This document shows, one piece after another, positions 17,810-26,483 of a DNA stretch of 36,952 bases; within the stretch, counting starts at the first letter, position 1; the number at the start of each line of letters is the position of its first letter. The stretch covers positions 1-36,952 of the forward strand of contig JAYVPW010000018.1 in assembly GCA_043777315.1 (NCBI GenBank). The letters run 5' to 3'. This DNA is from CAIURC01 sp043777315 (GTDB lineage: Bacteria > Verrucomicrobiota > Verrucomicrobiia > Chthoniobacterales > Chthoniobacteraceae). Made by a program: the position numbers and the translations under genes. The notes beneath the pieces are model-generated. The model saw only the letters and a list, made by a program, of their open reading frames with translations. It searched no databases and had not been told where the DNA came from.

Positions 17810-18904
17810 CTACCCGAGCCGCACGAACTGCTGCCCCGGCAACTGCTTCGCCAGCCGTTTCATCTCCAGCCCGAGCAGCGCCGCCGAGATCTTGTGCGAC
17901 GGCAGGAGCGTGCTCGCGACGAGCATGTCGAGGTCGCTCTCGGAGCTGCTCAGACGCTCGAAAACCAGCCGCTCGTCCGGCGAAAGTTCGACTGCCGCCC
18001 CGGCACCGGCGCTCGCGGTCGGGCGTTGCGGGAAGAGGCTTTGCAAATCGTCGAGAATGTCGCCCGCGCTCGTGACCAGCTTCGCGCCCTGCTGAATGAG
18101 ACGGTTCGATCCCGCTGCGCTCGGCCGGTCGATCTGCCCCGGCACGGCGTACACCAGCCGTCCATGTTCGATCGCCTGGCTCGCCGTGATGAGCGCCCCG
18201 CTGTTCAGCCCCGCCTCGACGACGAGCAGCCCGCTGCCCCACCCGGCGACGATGCGGTTCCGATACGGAAAGGTCTGCGGGCTCGGCGGAAAGCCCATCG
18301 GATACTCGCTGACCACCGCGCCGGACGCCGCGATCTTTTCCGCGAGCCCCTGATTTTCCGGCGGGTAGAGCTGCAGAAATCCCGAGCCGATCACCGCGAC
18401 CGTGCGCCCCTGCGCGGCGAGAGCGCCCTGATGCGCCGCCGTATCGATCCCGCGCGCCAGCCCGCTCACGACCGTGAGCCCGGCGTAGGCGAGCTGATAA
18501 GAAAGCTTCTTCGCCGACTCGAGGCCGTAGTGGCTGGTCTTCCGCGAGCCGACGACGCTGACCGCGTGGTGGTCGCGGTCCGTCAGCGTGCCCCAGACGT
18601 AGAGCACGATCGGCGGGTTGTAGATCTCGCGCAGGTCGCGCGGATATTCGGCAGAGGAGCGCGTGATCACATGCGCGCCGAACGCCTCGATGCGCGCCAA
18701 TTCCGCCGGGAGATCGACCACTTTCTCCCACCCCGCGATCCCGCTGGCGACCTCCTCGCCGATCCCCTCGACCGCCCGCAAATCCGCCGCCCGCGCGCTC
18801 AACACGCGCTCCGGCGTCTCGAAAACCGCGAGCAACTTCCGCAACCGCACGGGGCCGAGATTCGGCACCATGTTCAGCGCAATGCACGCCTCGGTCTCGG
18901 TCAT
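17810..18904 (-). CDS. dprA: DNA-processing protein DprA
   Basis: A 364-residue DprA/Smf protein. It has an N-terminal helix-hairpin-helix region (LGPVRLRKLLAVFETPERVL and VEGIGEEVASGIAG), then the Rossmann-like domain with VSVVGSRKTSHYGLESAKKL, TVVSGLARGIDTAAHQGALA, FPYRNRIVAGWGSGLLVVEA and GSNRLIQQGAKLV, and a C-terminal winged helix (residues 305-360) as in RecA-loading DprA proteins. It takes up single-stranded DNA in natural transformation and loads RecA. CinA and the pseudopilins lie elsewhere in the window; a functional link to competence is possible but not shown. TopB follows on the same strand. Confidence 0.92.
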   Translation of the reverse strand: MTETEACIALNMVPNLGPVRLRKLLAVFETPERVLSARAADLRAVEGIGEEVASGIAGWEKVVDLPAELARIEAFGAHVITRSSAEYPRDLREIYNPPIVLYVWGTLTDRDHHAVSVVGSRKTSHYGLESAKKLSYQLAYAGLTVVSGLARGIDTAAHQGALAAQGRTVAVIGSGFLQLYPPENQGLAEKIAASGAVVSEYPMGFPPSPQTFPYRNRIVAGWGSGLLVVEAGLNSGALITASQAIEHGRLVYAVPGQIDRPSAAGSNRLIQQGAKLVTSAGDILDDLQSLFPQRPTASAGAGAAVELSPDERLVFERLSSSESDLDMLVASTLLPSHKISAALLGLEMKRLAKQLPGQQFVRLG

Positions 18905-18932
18905 GCGCGGCCTGCTTTTGACAAAGCCCGAT

Positions 18933-19388
18933 TCAGCGCCCGCCGCGTTTGAGAAAATCCTGGTGCTCGGCCTCCTGCGCCGCGTCGAGATCGTTCGTCA
19001 CCTGCGTCTCTTTCACCACGAATTCCACGAGATCATGCGAGAGCCGCAGCGTCCCGTCCGTGTTGCGCTGGAGAAGTTTCACCTGCTCCCCCGGCACGAC
19101 CGCGTGGACCCCCGTGGCCGTCTCCGCACTCACCCGCTCGCGCATGTAAAAAATCCCCGGCGGCGCGAGGTGCTTCTCGTTCGGAGCCCCCGGCGCGATC
19201 TGGATTTTCGAGACGAAAGCACGCGGCGCTGGAGTTGCCGGCGCGATCTTCTGCGGCTCGGGCGGTGCCGTTTCGACCACGGCCGTTTCCTCCGTCACTC
19301 CAGCAGGATTCGCAATTTTCTGCAGATAGTAGGTGTAGCCGAGGTATGCCGCAGCCGCGAGGACGATAAGGTAGAAGAGGTTTCGCAT
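18933..19388 (-). CDS. Membrane-anchored hypothetical protein
   Basis: A 151-residue protein with an N-terminal membrane anchor (RNLFYLIVLAAAAYLGYTYY), a proline/alanine-rich linker (TAPPEPQKIAPATPAPRAF), and a soluble C-terminal domain with a short beta motif (GVHAVVPGEQVKLLQRNTDG) that is SH3-like in texture. It has no catalytic motif I recognise. It lies 28 bases upstream of dprA on the same strand and may be co-transcribed with it. Confidence 0.65.
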   Translation of the reverse strand: MRNLFYLIVLAAAAYLGYTYYLQKIANPAGVTEETAVVETAPPEPQKIAPATPAPRAFVSKIQIAPGAPNEKHLAPPGIFYMRERVSAETATGVHAVVPGEQVKLLQRNTDGTLRLSHDLVEFVVKETQVTNDLDAAQEAEHQDFLKRGGR

Positions 19389-19494
19389 GATGGTGGTTGG
19401 GCGCTCCCGCCTGGAGAGCCGCCGAACCCTAAAAACTCCCGCTCCACTTTGTAAAGTCCCGACCGGACGAAGCAGCCTCGCTCGCCCTGAAACT

Positions 19495-19521
19495 GTAGGG
19501 CGGGCGCTTCGCCTGCCGGTC
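19495..19521. repeat. Copy of the 'tgtagggcgggcgcttcgcctgcc' intergenic repeat
   Basis: A GC-rich imperfect palindrome, tgtagggcgggcgcttcgcc plus tgccgg, related (inverted) to the copies near 4054-4098 and 12993-13016. Confidence 0.6.
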
Positions 19522-19565
19522 CGTGGCGCCGATTAGGCAACCGAAGCGGTCGCCTTCCAACCGCG

Positions 19566-19760
19566 TCAGTGACTGGCCAGCGCGTCCGCCACGATCGCGG
19601 AAATCTCGAGCGTCGCCGGCTTGACGGATACCGTTTGCGCGTCCGATGACCGCTCCGGCTGCGGGGAGAAATCGTGGGCGAGAATCCCGATCGCCACCGT
19701 CGCGAGCGTGGCGTAGGCGGAGATGATAGCAGTGCTCTTTGGGCGGCGGGCTGGTGTCAT
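19566..19760 (-). CDS. Small hypothetical membrane protein
   Basis: A 64-residue protein starting at ATG 19760, with GGAAATT just before it as a modest ribosome site. It has a central hydrophobic segment (AIISAYATLATVAIGILAHD) and a polar tail ending in VADALASH. The frame upstream of 19760 (to 19976) has a different, arginine-rich composition and is not supported. I do not recognise a family. It is divergent from the MBOAT gene. Confidence 0.5.
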   Translation of the reverse strand: MTPARRPKSTAIISAYATLATVAIGILAHDFSPQPERSSDAQTVSVKPATLEISAIVADALASH

Positions 19761-19890
19761 AATTTCCAGAAACAAAAGCAACAGCCATGCCGCCGGCCGT
19801 AGGGCTGACCGGGCAAAAACGCGACACATTTCCCCGCTTTCCAAATCCCCTCGCGGCGGGGCTGGTTTTTCGTTTAGCCATCCGCGCGAC

Positions 19891-21399
19891 ATGCTGTTCG
19901 TCGAGTTCCGTTTCCTGCTCTTTTTCCTCGTCGTCTTCAGTGTGCATTGGGCGCTCCGGGGCAACTCCGCGCGCAAAATCTGGCTCCTCCTCGCCAGCCA
20001 TTTTTTCTACGCCTGCTTCTTCATCGGCGACCCGTGGAGCTTCTGGCAAAAAGTCGCGTCGCATCAGCCGCTCCCCGCCGGTTGGTGGTTCCCGTTCGTC
20101 CTCATCGCCTCGACCTGTCTCGACTTCGCCGTCGGTCTCGGCATCGCCGACGCGAAAAATGAAGCGCGCCGCAAAGCCTGGCTGCTCCTCAGCCTCGCCG
20201 CGAATCTCGGCGTCCTCCTCCTCTTCAAATACTACAATTTCTTCATCGGCTCCGCGTCCGGCTTCCTCGGCTGGCTCGGCCTCCACACCTCCGATTGGAC
20301 GCTGAAAATCATCCTCCCGTACGGCGTCAGTTTTTACACGTTCCAGTCGATGAGCTACTCCATCGACGTCTATCGCCGACGCCTCGCGCCGGTCCGCAGC
20401 TTCCTCGATCTCGCGTTCTTCATCTCTTTTTTTCCGCAGCTCGTCGCCGGCCCGATCGTCCGCGCGATGACCTTCCTCCCGCAGGTCTTCGTCACCCGCG
20501 TCTGGGCCAATGTCGATGTCCGCGCCTGCCTCGTTCTCTTCTTCATCGGCTTCGTGAAAAAGGCCTGCATCTCGGAAAATGTCGCCCCCATCGCCGACGC
20601 CTTTTTCGCCTCGCCGGAGAAATACAACCTCTACAGCACCTTCATCGGCGTCCTCTTTTACGCCGTCCAAATCTACTGCGATTTCAGTGGCTACACCGAC
20701 ATGGCGATCGGCACCGCGCGCCTCCTCGGCTACGACCTCACGGTCAATTTCCACTTCCCCTATTTCGCAGCGAACATCACCGAATTCTGGCGTCGCTGGC
20801 ACATCTCGCTGAGCACCTGGCTGCGCGATTATCTCTACATCTCGCTCGGCGGAAACCGCGGCACGGCGCTCTTCACCTCCCGCAACCTCCTGCTCACGAT
20901 GGTCCTCGGCGGCCTCTGGCACGGCGCGTCGTGGAATTTCGTCATCTGGGGCGCGCTCCACGGCATCGCCCTCATCGTCCACCGCGAATGGGCGCGCCTC
21001 ACCGAAAACGCCGCCGCGTGGTTTAAAATCGCGATGTCCTGGCTTGGCCCCGCGCTCTGTTTTTATTGGATCTGCATCACCTGGATATTCTTCCGCGCGC
21101 AGCCAGTCTTCGACGAAAAGGCGCACGCCCTCAAAGCCACGGGCTTCGAAATCGCGCGCACAATTCTTCGCTCGTTCGTCGGTCTCCACCCGACCGGCAA
21201 ACGCACCTTCACGCTGAATTGCCTCTGGCTTTTCCTCGCGCTCGCGGTGATCCACTGGCTCGCCTCGCGCCAGGTTTTCGCGACGTGGTGGCGGAGAATT
21301 CCCGCGTGGCTTTTCGCCGCCATGCTCGGCAGCGGCACCGCCCTCGCGCTCTTTTTCACCCCCGCGAAATTCAAGGCGTTTATCTATTTCCAGTTCTGA
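19891..21399 (+). CDS. MBOAT family membrane-bound O-acyltransferase (AlgI-like)
   Basis: A 502-residue polytopic membrane protein from ATG 19891; the upstream frame translates the region of the small gene and is not used. About ten to eleven membrane segments are seen. The MBOAT core is clear: LPYGVSFYTFQSMSYSIDVY, then IYCDFSGYTDMAIGTARLLG, FWRRWHISLSTWLRDYLYIS and LGGLWHGASWNFVIWGALHG with the conserved histidine. These AlgI-like enzymes acetylate exopolysaccharide or cell-wall sugars on the periplasmic side. No alginate or AlgJ-like partner is seen. The next gene begins 23 bases downstream on the same strand, so the two are probably one transcript. Confidence 0.9.
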   Translation: MLFVEFRFLLFFLVVFSVHWALRGNSARKIWLLLASHFFYACFFIGDPWSFWQKVASHQPLPAGWWFPFVLIASTCLDFAVGLGIADAKNEARRKAWLLLSLAANLGVLLLFKYYNFFIGSASGFLGWLGLHTSDWTLKIILPYGVSFYTFQSMSYSIDVYRRRLAPVRSFLDLAFFISFFPQLVAGPIVRAMTFLPQVFVTRVWANVDVRACLVLFFIGFVKKACISENVAPIADAFFASPEKYNLYSTFIGVLFYAVQIYCDFSGYTDMAIGTARLLGYDLTVNFHFPYFAANITEFWRRWHISLSTWLRDYLYISLGGNRGTALFTSRNLLLTMVLGGLWHGASWNFVIWGALHGIALIVHREWARLTENAAAWFKIAMSWLGPALCFYWICITWIFFRAQPVFDEKAHALKATGFEIARTILRSFVGLHPTGKRTFTLNCLWLFLALAVIHWLASRQVFATWWRRIPAWLFAAMLGSGTALALFFTPAKFKAFIYFQF

Positions 21400-21422
21400 A
21401 CGCTGCGGTAAAACCAACGCCG

Positions 21423-22514
21423 ATGCGCCCCTTCCCACCCATCCTTCTCGTGCTGTTATCGACGGTCGCGGCGGCGTTCTCTCAAGCTCCCGCGCCCGCC
21501 AAAAAACTGAGCATCGTCGCCAATCCCGCCGCTCCTTTTGTCAGCGAAAAGAACGGTGTCCTCAGCGGACTCGACATCGACCTCTGGCATCGCATCGCGC
21601 TCGAAATGCAGCTCCCGTTTGAAGTGAAAGCTGTCGCGAATGTCCCCGCCGCCCTTGCTGCTGTCGCCGATGGCTCAGCCGACGTGGCCATCGGCGCGAT
21701 CAGCATCACCGCCGATCGCGAAAAGTCCGGGGACTTCAGCCACCCGTATTTCCAATCCGGGCTGCAAATCCTCGCACCCGCGCGGTCGCAAGGATCCGTG
21801 TTCGCGGCGTTCAAAGGCCTGCTGAAAATGGACACGCTGAAAGTCATCGGCGTCCTCCTGCTCGCGCTCTTCCTCAACTCGCATCTGCTCTGGTGGCTGG
21901 AGCGCCGCAAAAATCCCGAGGCATTTCCGCCGCAATACGCTCGGGGCGTCTTTGAAACGACGTGGTGGAGCGTCTCCACCCTGATCACCGGCGGCTGCGA
22001 AAACCTCGCGCCCATCGGCGTCGGCGGGCGGCTCTGCGGCGTGGTCTGGATGCTCGGCAGCATCGGCCTCACCGCCTACATCACCGCGACGCTGGCCTCG
22101 ACGATGACGGTCAACACCCTGACCAGCGACATCAAAGACCTCGGCGATTTGCAGGGAAAAACCGTCGCGACAAAAGTCGGCTCGTCCGCCGAATCATTCC
22201 TGAAATCGCACGGCCTCCCGCCGCAGACCTTCGGCACCATCGACGACGCCTGCGGTGCCCTCGCCAGCGGGAAGGTCGATGCCGTCGTCTTCGACGCGCC
22301 GCTCCTCCGCTACTACCTCAGCACGCACGCAGGAACGAAGCTGCAACTCGTCGGCACTCTTTTTGAAAAGCAGCACTACGGCTTCGCGCTGCCAGAGGGC
22401 AGCCCGTATCGGAAGCAAATCAACCGCGCGCTCCTGCAACTCGACGAAGAAGGCTACTTCGAGGAACTCGACCGCAAATGGTTCCCCGAGCCGAAGGCCT
22501 CCGGCACGGACTAA
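21423..22514 (+). CDS. GluR0-like ligand-gated ion channel (split solute-binding domain around a pore)
   Basis: A 363-residue protein with the layout of prokaryotic ionotropic glutamate receptors. Residues 1-21 are a signal peptide. The first binding lobe (28-135) has the solute-binding pattern with R99 (ITADREKSGDFS HPYF). Then come a membrane helix (139-159), a re-entrant pore loop (TTWWSVSTLITGGCENLAPI, 179-198), a second helix (204-226), and the second lobe (237-352) with D291 in VVFDAP. That architecture, lobe 1 / pore / lobe 2, is that of GluR0. The pore filter is TGGCENLAP rather than TVGYGD, so the ion is uncertain. The upstream frame to 21066 is a shadow. It probably forms a short operon with the MBOAT gene. 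Confidence 0.85.
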   Translation: MRPFPPILLVLLSTVAAAFSQAPAPAKKLSIVANPAAPFVSEKNGVLSGLDIDLWHRIALEMQLPFEVKAVANVPAALAAVADGSADVAIGAISITADREKSGDFSHPYFQSGLQILAPARSQGSVFAAFKGLLKMDTLKVIGVLLLALFLNSHLLWWLERRKNPEAFPPQYARGVFETTWWSVSTLITGGCENLAPIGVGGRLCGVVWMLGSIGLTAYITATLASTMTVNTLTSDIKDLGDLQGKTVATKVGSSAESFLKSHGLPPQTFGTIDDACGALASGKVDAVVFDAPLLRYYLSTHAGTKLQLVGTLFEKQHYGFALPEGSPYRKQINRALLQLDEEGYFEELDRKWFPEPKASGTD

Positions 22515-23257
22515 GCCGGCTTTTGCCCGCCGAACATCGCGAGTTCGCTCACCTTGAGAAAGCACTCCACGCTTTCAAACCCGATCTCCCGCAGCCAATC
22601 GCACTGCACCTCCAGCGGCGCGTGGGCCGCGCCATCTTTCAAAATCCGTTCGTAATATTCGCGGGCGATTTCCGTCCGCGGCTGGTGTGGCTGGGCCTTG
22701 ATTTGTTCGCCGAAAATCGCCCCGATCATCGCGTCGTCCCACACCGATTCCGTCCAGCGCGTCGCCGAGGAGACGTGCTCGAAATTGATGAGAATCCCGT
22801 CCGGGCGCAGCAGTTTGAAAAGCTCGGCATACAGCTCTCGCTTGCGCCCATCGCTCAGGCCGTGAATGGCAAAAGCGGAAATGATCGCGTCGAACGGCGG
22901 CTGGTTCGCCAAGGTTTCCGCCCACGAGGGTTGGGTGAAATCAGCGGCGACGAATTCCACGCGATCGCGATAAGGCCGGACCTGCACCCGCGCCGAGGCG
23001 AGCAGGGCAGGGGAGAGATCGACCAGGACGCCGCGCGCGCCCGGATGCTCGCCGAGGATGGCGGCAGAGAGCACCGCATTCCCGCAGCCGAGATCGAGGA
23101 ACGAGCTGACGGGCAGTCCATCGGCGGAGAGCAACCCGAGCATCATCTCGATCTGCTCGATCCCCAGCGGCACGGCCGCCCGGACATTTTTCAGAAAGCC
23201 CTCCACGAATTGGGTGGCAGCCGGGATGGCAGGCGAGGGGTCGATCATCGAGGGCAT
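22511..23257 (-). CDS. Class I SAM-dependent methyltransferase
   Basis: A 248-residue cytoplasmic enzyme with the SAM-binding Rossmann fold. Motif I is SSFLDLGCGNAVLSAAIL near 51-68, followed by an acidic residue at the end of strand 2 (VLVDLSPALL), VEFVAADFTQ for motif II/III, and PPFDAIISAFAIHGLSDGRK for motif IV. The substrate cannot be told. Its stop codon overlaps the stop of the convergent channel gene by four bases. A terminator lies upstream, between it and the MFS gene. Confidence 0.85.
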   Translation of the reverse strand: MPSMIDPSPAIPAATQFVEGFLKNVRAAVPLGIEQIEMMLGLLSADGLPVSSFLDLGCGNAVLSAAILGEHPGARGVLVDLSPALLASARVQVRPYRDRVEFVAADFTQPSWAETLANQPPFDAIISAFAIHGLSDGRKRELYAELFKLLRPDGILINFEHVSSATRWTESVWDDAMIGAIFGEQIKAQPHQPRTEIAREYYERILKDGAAHAPLEVQCDWLREIGFESVECFLKVSELAMFGGQKPA

Positions 23258-23313
23258 ACGTTAAAAACTGACGGAAGACTCCGCAAGCGCCGGGCCAGAC
23301 GCCTCCGTTTCGC

Positions 23314-23350
23314 AAAAAAAAGAGGGACAGGGCGTGAACCCTGTCCCTCT
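23314..23350 (-). terminator. Rho-independent terminator of the MFS gene
   Basis: A perfect 12-bp stem (agagggacaggg / ccctgtccctct) with a 6-base loop (cgtgaa) is followed on the minus strand by eight T residues (the A run at 23314-23321). It lies about 27 bases after the MFS stop at 23377 and 57 bases before the methyltransferase start. It thus ends the Gfo/Idh-MFS transcript. Confidence 0.9.
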
Positions 23351-23376
23351 CGGACACTGCTCGCTTTCGCGAATGT

Positions 23377-25059
23377 TTAAGCCTGCATCGGGCCCTGCGT
23401 CCCGCCCGTGAAGTCCTCGGCGAGATGCACCGGCTTGTAGCCGCCGATGGTCTTGAAATAGAGGAACAGCAGCAGGTAAATCGCCGCCATCGCCGCCGGG
23501 ATGTAGGCATCCGCCGCCAGCGTCCGGCGATCGCCGCCGATGCTGGAAAGCAGCACCGTCCGGTCTGCCGGTGTGAGCTTGTCGAACGCGGTTTTCGGGT
23601 CGCCCTTCGCGGCATCGACCTCTTTCCGAATCGCGCCGAGGCGGTCATTCGCCTCGCCCAGCTTCTTGCCGTCGAGCCCTGTCGCTGCTGTGGCGTCGAT
23701 ATTCAGGAACATCGACGGCTGCGCCGCTTTGTATTCGTCGAACAGCGCCGCGTTGGCCTTTTTCAGCTCTTCGCCAGCGAAACGATCTTTCGCATAGCCG
23801 AGACCGGGACCGCCGATCAGTCCGGCGGAAAGCATCCCGATGCCGCCCATGATCGACATGGCAACCGCGCCTGTCTGCGGGAAGCGATCCCCGACCACCG
23901 CGAGCATCGTCGGCCAGAAAAAGGTCTTCCCAACCGCGTAGATTCCGAGCGCCAGAAGCGCCGCGCCAAACGTCGCCATGCTGCTCGCGAGATTCAGCCC
24001 GACGCAGGCGATGGTCGCGCAGATGAAGAGCAAGCCGATCGGCGAGATTTTCAGCGTCCGCTCGATGAAGTGGGCGCAGAACCGGAGGCTGAACATGATC
24101 GCCGAGGTCCAGATGAAGAGGTATTTGCCCTGCTCGGAGGTGAAGAGGTTGCCGGTGATGTTCTGAATCCACCCGTCCGTGCCGAGCTCGACTGCGCCGA
24201 CGAGGACGTGGGTGATGAAGAGGACGAAAAGCAGCACCGAGCCAATCGAGAATCGAGTGATGATCCCGACGGTGATGAGCAGCGCGCCGCCGATGCCGTA
24301 GCCGATGATTTTGGCATTTTCCGGCGAGACGCCTTTGAAAATGTCGCCGAAGAAAAGGGCGAGCAGATAGCAGGCGACGAGCGCGCCCAAAATGCCGACG
24401 CTTTTGAACATCTGCACGAAGCTCGCGCCGCGCGCCGCCGCTTCGGATTTCGGGAACCGCTGGCCGAGGAACATCAGGCCGTAGAGCGCGGTCGGGATGA
24501 GGTAGAGCGCGAGCTGATATTTCCAATGCACCTGCATCTTGTCGTCGAGAATCCAGCCGGCGACGGAGCCGAGGATCATGCCCGCGGGCCAGCTCGCGTG
24601 GAGGATGTTGAGGTAATGCGTGCGGTTGTGTGGGAAGAGCGTCGCGACGAGCGGATTGGCGACGGCTTCCAACGTGCCGTTGGAGAAGGCGAAGATGAAC
24701 ATGCCCCAGAAAAGCATGTTGTAGGCGTTGCTCGGCGTGCTCGCGCCGAAGGTCACGAACGCGGAGAGGACGTGGCAAACCAGCGCCACGCAGACCAATT
24801 TTCCGTAGCCGATTTTATCGACGATGACGCCGCCAATGATGATGCCGAAGCAAAACCCGGAGAAGCCCGCGCCGCCGATGGCGCCGAGTTGCGCACCGGT
24901 GAAGCCGAACTCTTTGCCCCAGTTATCGAAGATGCCGCCTCGCAGCGCGAAGCCGACGCCGGCGGCGAGGATGGCCATGAAGCCGGCCCAGAGAAGGCGC
25001 TTCGCGTTCGGCGCGATGCCGGGGTCGTTGGTGTCTGCGATGTTATCGATGGTGCTCAT
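23377..25059 (-). CDS. MFS transporter, sugar-type, with a large soluble loop
   Basis: A 560-residue Major Facilitator Superfamily carrier with about twelve membrane segments. The N-terminal half has LGAIGGAGFSGFCFGIIIGG and VIVDKIGYGKLVCVALV, the loop 2-3 motif. The C-terminal half has MLAVVGDRFPQTGAVAMSIM. A hydrophilic loop of about 93 residues (422-514, rich in K, A, D and E) comes just before the last membrane segment, which is unusual. The same-strand Gfo/Idh/MocA gene lies upstream with a gap of 37 bases, so it is probably a carrier for the sugar or inositol-like substrate of that enzyme. A perfect terminator follows. Confidence 0.85.
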   Translation of the reverse strand: MSTIDNIADTNDPGIAPNAKRLLWAGFMAILAAGVGFALRGGIFDNWGKEFGFTGAQLGAIGGAGFSGFCFGIIIGGVIVDKIGYGKLVCVALVCHVLSAFVTFGASTPSNAYNMLFWGMFIFAFSNGTLEAVANPLVATLFPHNRTHYLNILHASWPAGMILGSVAGWILDDKMQVHWKYQLALYLIPTALYGLMFLGQRFPKSEAAARGASFVQMFKSVGILGALVACYLLALFFGDIFKGVSPENAKIIGYGIGGALLITVGIITRFSIGSVLLFVLFITHVLVGAVELGTDGWIQNITGNLFTSEQGKYLFIWTSAIMFSLRFCAHFIERTLKISPIGLLFICATIACVGLNLASSMATFGAALLALGIYAVGKTFFWPTMLAVVGDRFPQTGAVAMSIMGGIGMLSAGLIGGPGLGYAKDRFAGEELKKANAALFDEYKAAQPSMFLNIDATAATGLDGKKLGEANDRLGAIRKEVDAAKGDPKTAFDKLTPADRTVLLSSIGGDRRTLAADAYIPAAMAAIYLLLFLYFKTIGGYKPVHLAEDFTGGTQGPMQA

Positions 25060-25096
25060 TTAGGGTTGGGTTGGTTGGTTTTTTTTTCAGGGTTGG

Positions 25097-26227
25097 TCAG
25101 ATCGTGAAGGCGGGGAGCTTCACGATTTTGCCGCCGTTCATGGCGGACTCGTGGGCGCAGAGGCCGACGCAGGTCCAGTTGGCGGATTGTTTGGCGTTCG
25201 GCATCGGGTCGCGTTCCTCGACGAGGGCGCTGATGAATTCGTGCGCGAGATGCGGATGCGAGCCGCCGTGGCCGGAGCCTTGGACAAACGAGACGTGGCT
25301 CTCCTTGCCACTGCCTTTTCCGTAAACGCCGCCGGTCGTGAAATCGCGAATCGCTTTCGGAAGCCGCTTCGCAAAATCCGGCACGCGAACCTTTTTTGGG
25401 ATCTTGTGCTCGGGAAGTTTAGCCGTGTGGAGGACGTGCTCTTCGTTCTCGATCAGCGACCACTCGAAGGATTTCTTCGAGCCGTAAACGTCGATCGATT
25501 CGCGATATTGCCGCGCGGTGTCGAAGAGCGAGCGGATGATCCGCGCGGTGAGGTTCGAGTCCTTGAGCTTGATGTGCGCGGTCTCGACGGCGAACGGGCT
25601 GCCGTATGCCTTTTCGAGTTCCGGCCGGACCTGACCCGAGCCGAAGCAGCTCACGTATTCCGCGCTCGCGCCGGTCAGCGCGAGCATCGGCCCGACGCAA
25701 TGCGTGGCGTACCACATCGGCGGGAGGCCGGGCCAATAGTTCGGCCAGCCGTCCATGTCCTGCTGATGACTCGCCTGCAAAAACTGGATCTGCCCGAGCT
25801 CGCCCTTTTCGTAGAGCTCCTTCACGTAGAGAAACTCGCGGGCATAGACCACGGTTTCCATCATCATGTATTTGAGCCCGGTCTTTTGGCAGAGCTGGAC
25901 GATCTGCTTGCACTCATCGATCGACGTGGCCATCGGCACCGTGCAGGCGACGTGCTTGCCGGCCTTCAGCGCGGCGATCGTCTGCCAGCCGTGATCGGGA
26001 ATCGGCGAGTTGATGTGGACGACATCGATGTCGGGGTCCTTCAGCAGCTCGGCGTAATCGGTGTAGCGTTTCTCAATGCCAAAAGCGTCGCCGACCGCAT
26101 CGAGCTTGGCGCGCGTCCGCTGGCAGATCGCCGCCATGTTGGCATTCGGATGACGCTGATAAATCGGGATGAATTCTGCGCCAAATCCGAGTCCGACAAT
26201 GGCCACGTTGATTTTCTTTCCGGGCAT
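25097..26227 (-). CDS. Gfo/Idh/MocA family oxidoreductase with a TVP motif
   Basis: A 376-residue NAD(P)-dependent oxidoreductase. The nucleotide-binding motif is VAIVGLGFGAEF at 8-19, and DVVHINSPIPDHGWQTIAAL follows the expected strand. The EKP motif of typical members is replaced by TVP (KHVACTVPMATS, residues 91-102), so the usual catalytic-site lysine is missing. The C-terminal domain has WYATHCVGPMLALTGASAEY with the conserved histidine. It probably oxidises or reduces a sugar or cyclitol and lies with the MFS carrier as a two-gene operon. The N-terminal start is clear from PGKKINVAIVGLGFGAE. Confidence 0.88.
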   Translation of the reverse strand: MPGKKINVAIVGLGFGAEFIPIYQRHPNANMAAICQRTRAKLDAVGDAFGIEKRYTDYAELLKDPDIDVVHINSPIPDHGWQTIAALKAGKHVACTVPMATSIDECKQIVQLCQKTGLKYMMMETVVYAREFLYVKELYEKGELGQIQFLQASHQQDMDGWPNYWPGLPPMWYATHCVGPMLALTGASAEYVSCFGSGQVRPELEKAYGSPFAVETAHIKLKDSNLTARIIRSLFDTARQYRESIDVYGSKKSFEWSLIENEEHVLHTAKLPEHKIPKKVRVPDFAKRLPKAIRDFTTGGVYGKGSGKESHVSFVQGSGHGGSHPHLAHEFISALVEERDPMPNAKQSANWTCVGLCAHESAMNGGKIVKLPAFTI

Positions 26228-26483
26228 AAAACGGGGGATGGAAATGAGTGAAGAGGAACCCTCGGGGCGAAGGGCGCGACATGACAGCGGGCACTTTCCG
26301 AGCTGTCAACGACGAACTGCCTTTGCGCATCGAGCACAAAAATCAGGTCACACCAGGCGCCGATTTATGCTCCGCGAATCCAAATCGTGACGCTATGGAT
26401 CCGGCGTTCGGGCGAATGCGGCTTGCGGCCCGCGGTTACTTTTGCTCAATAGACGCGCCTCTTATTTCAAACCAAAAATGACC

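Noticed and set aside
19429..21438. A 669-codon minus-strand frame opposite the MBOAT gene
   Set aside because: Charged low-complexity translation without domains; the plus strand encodes a clear MBOAT protein.
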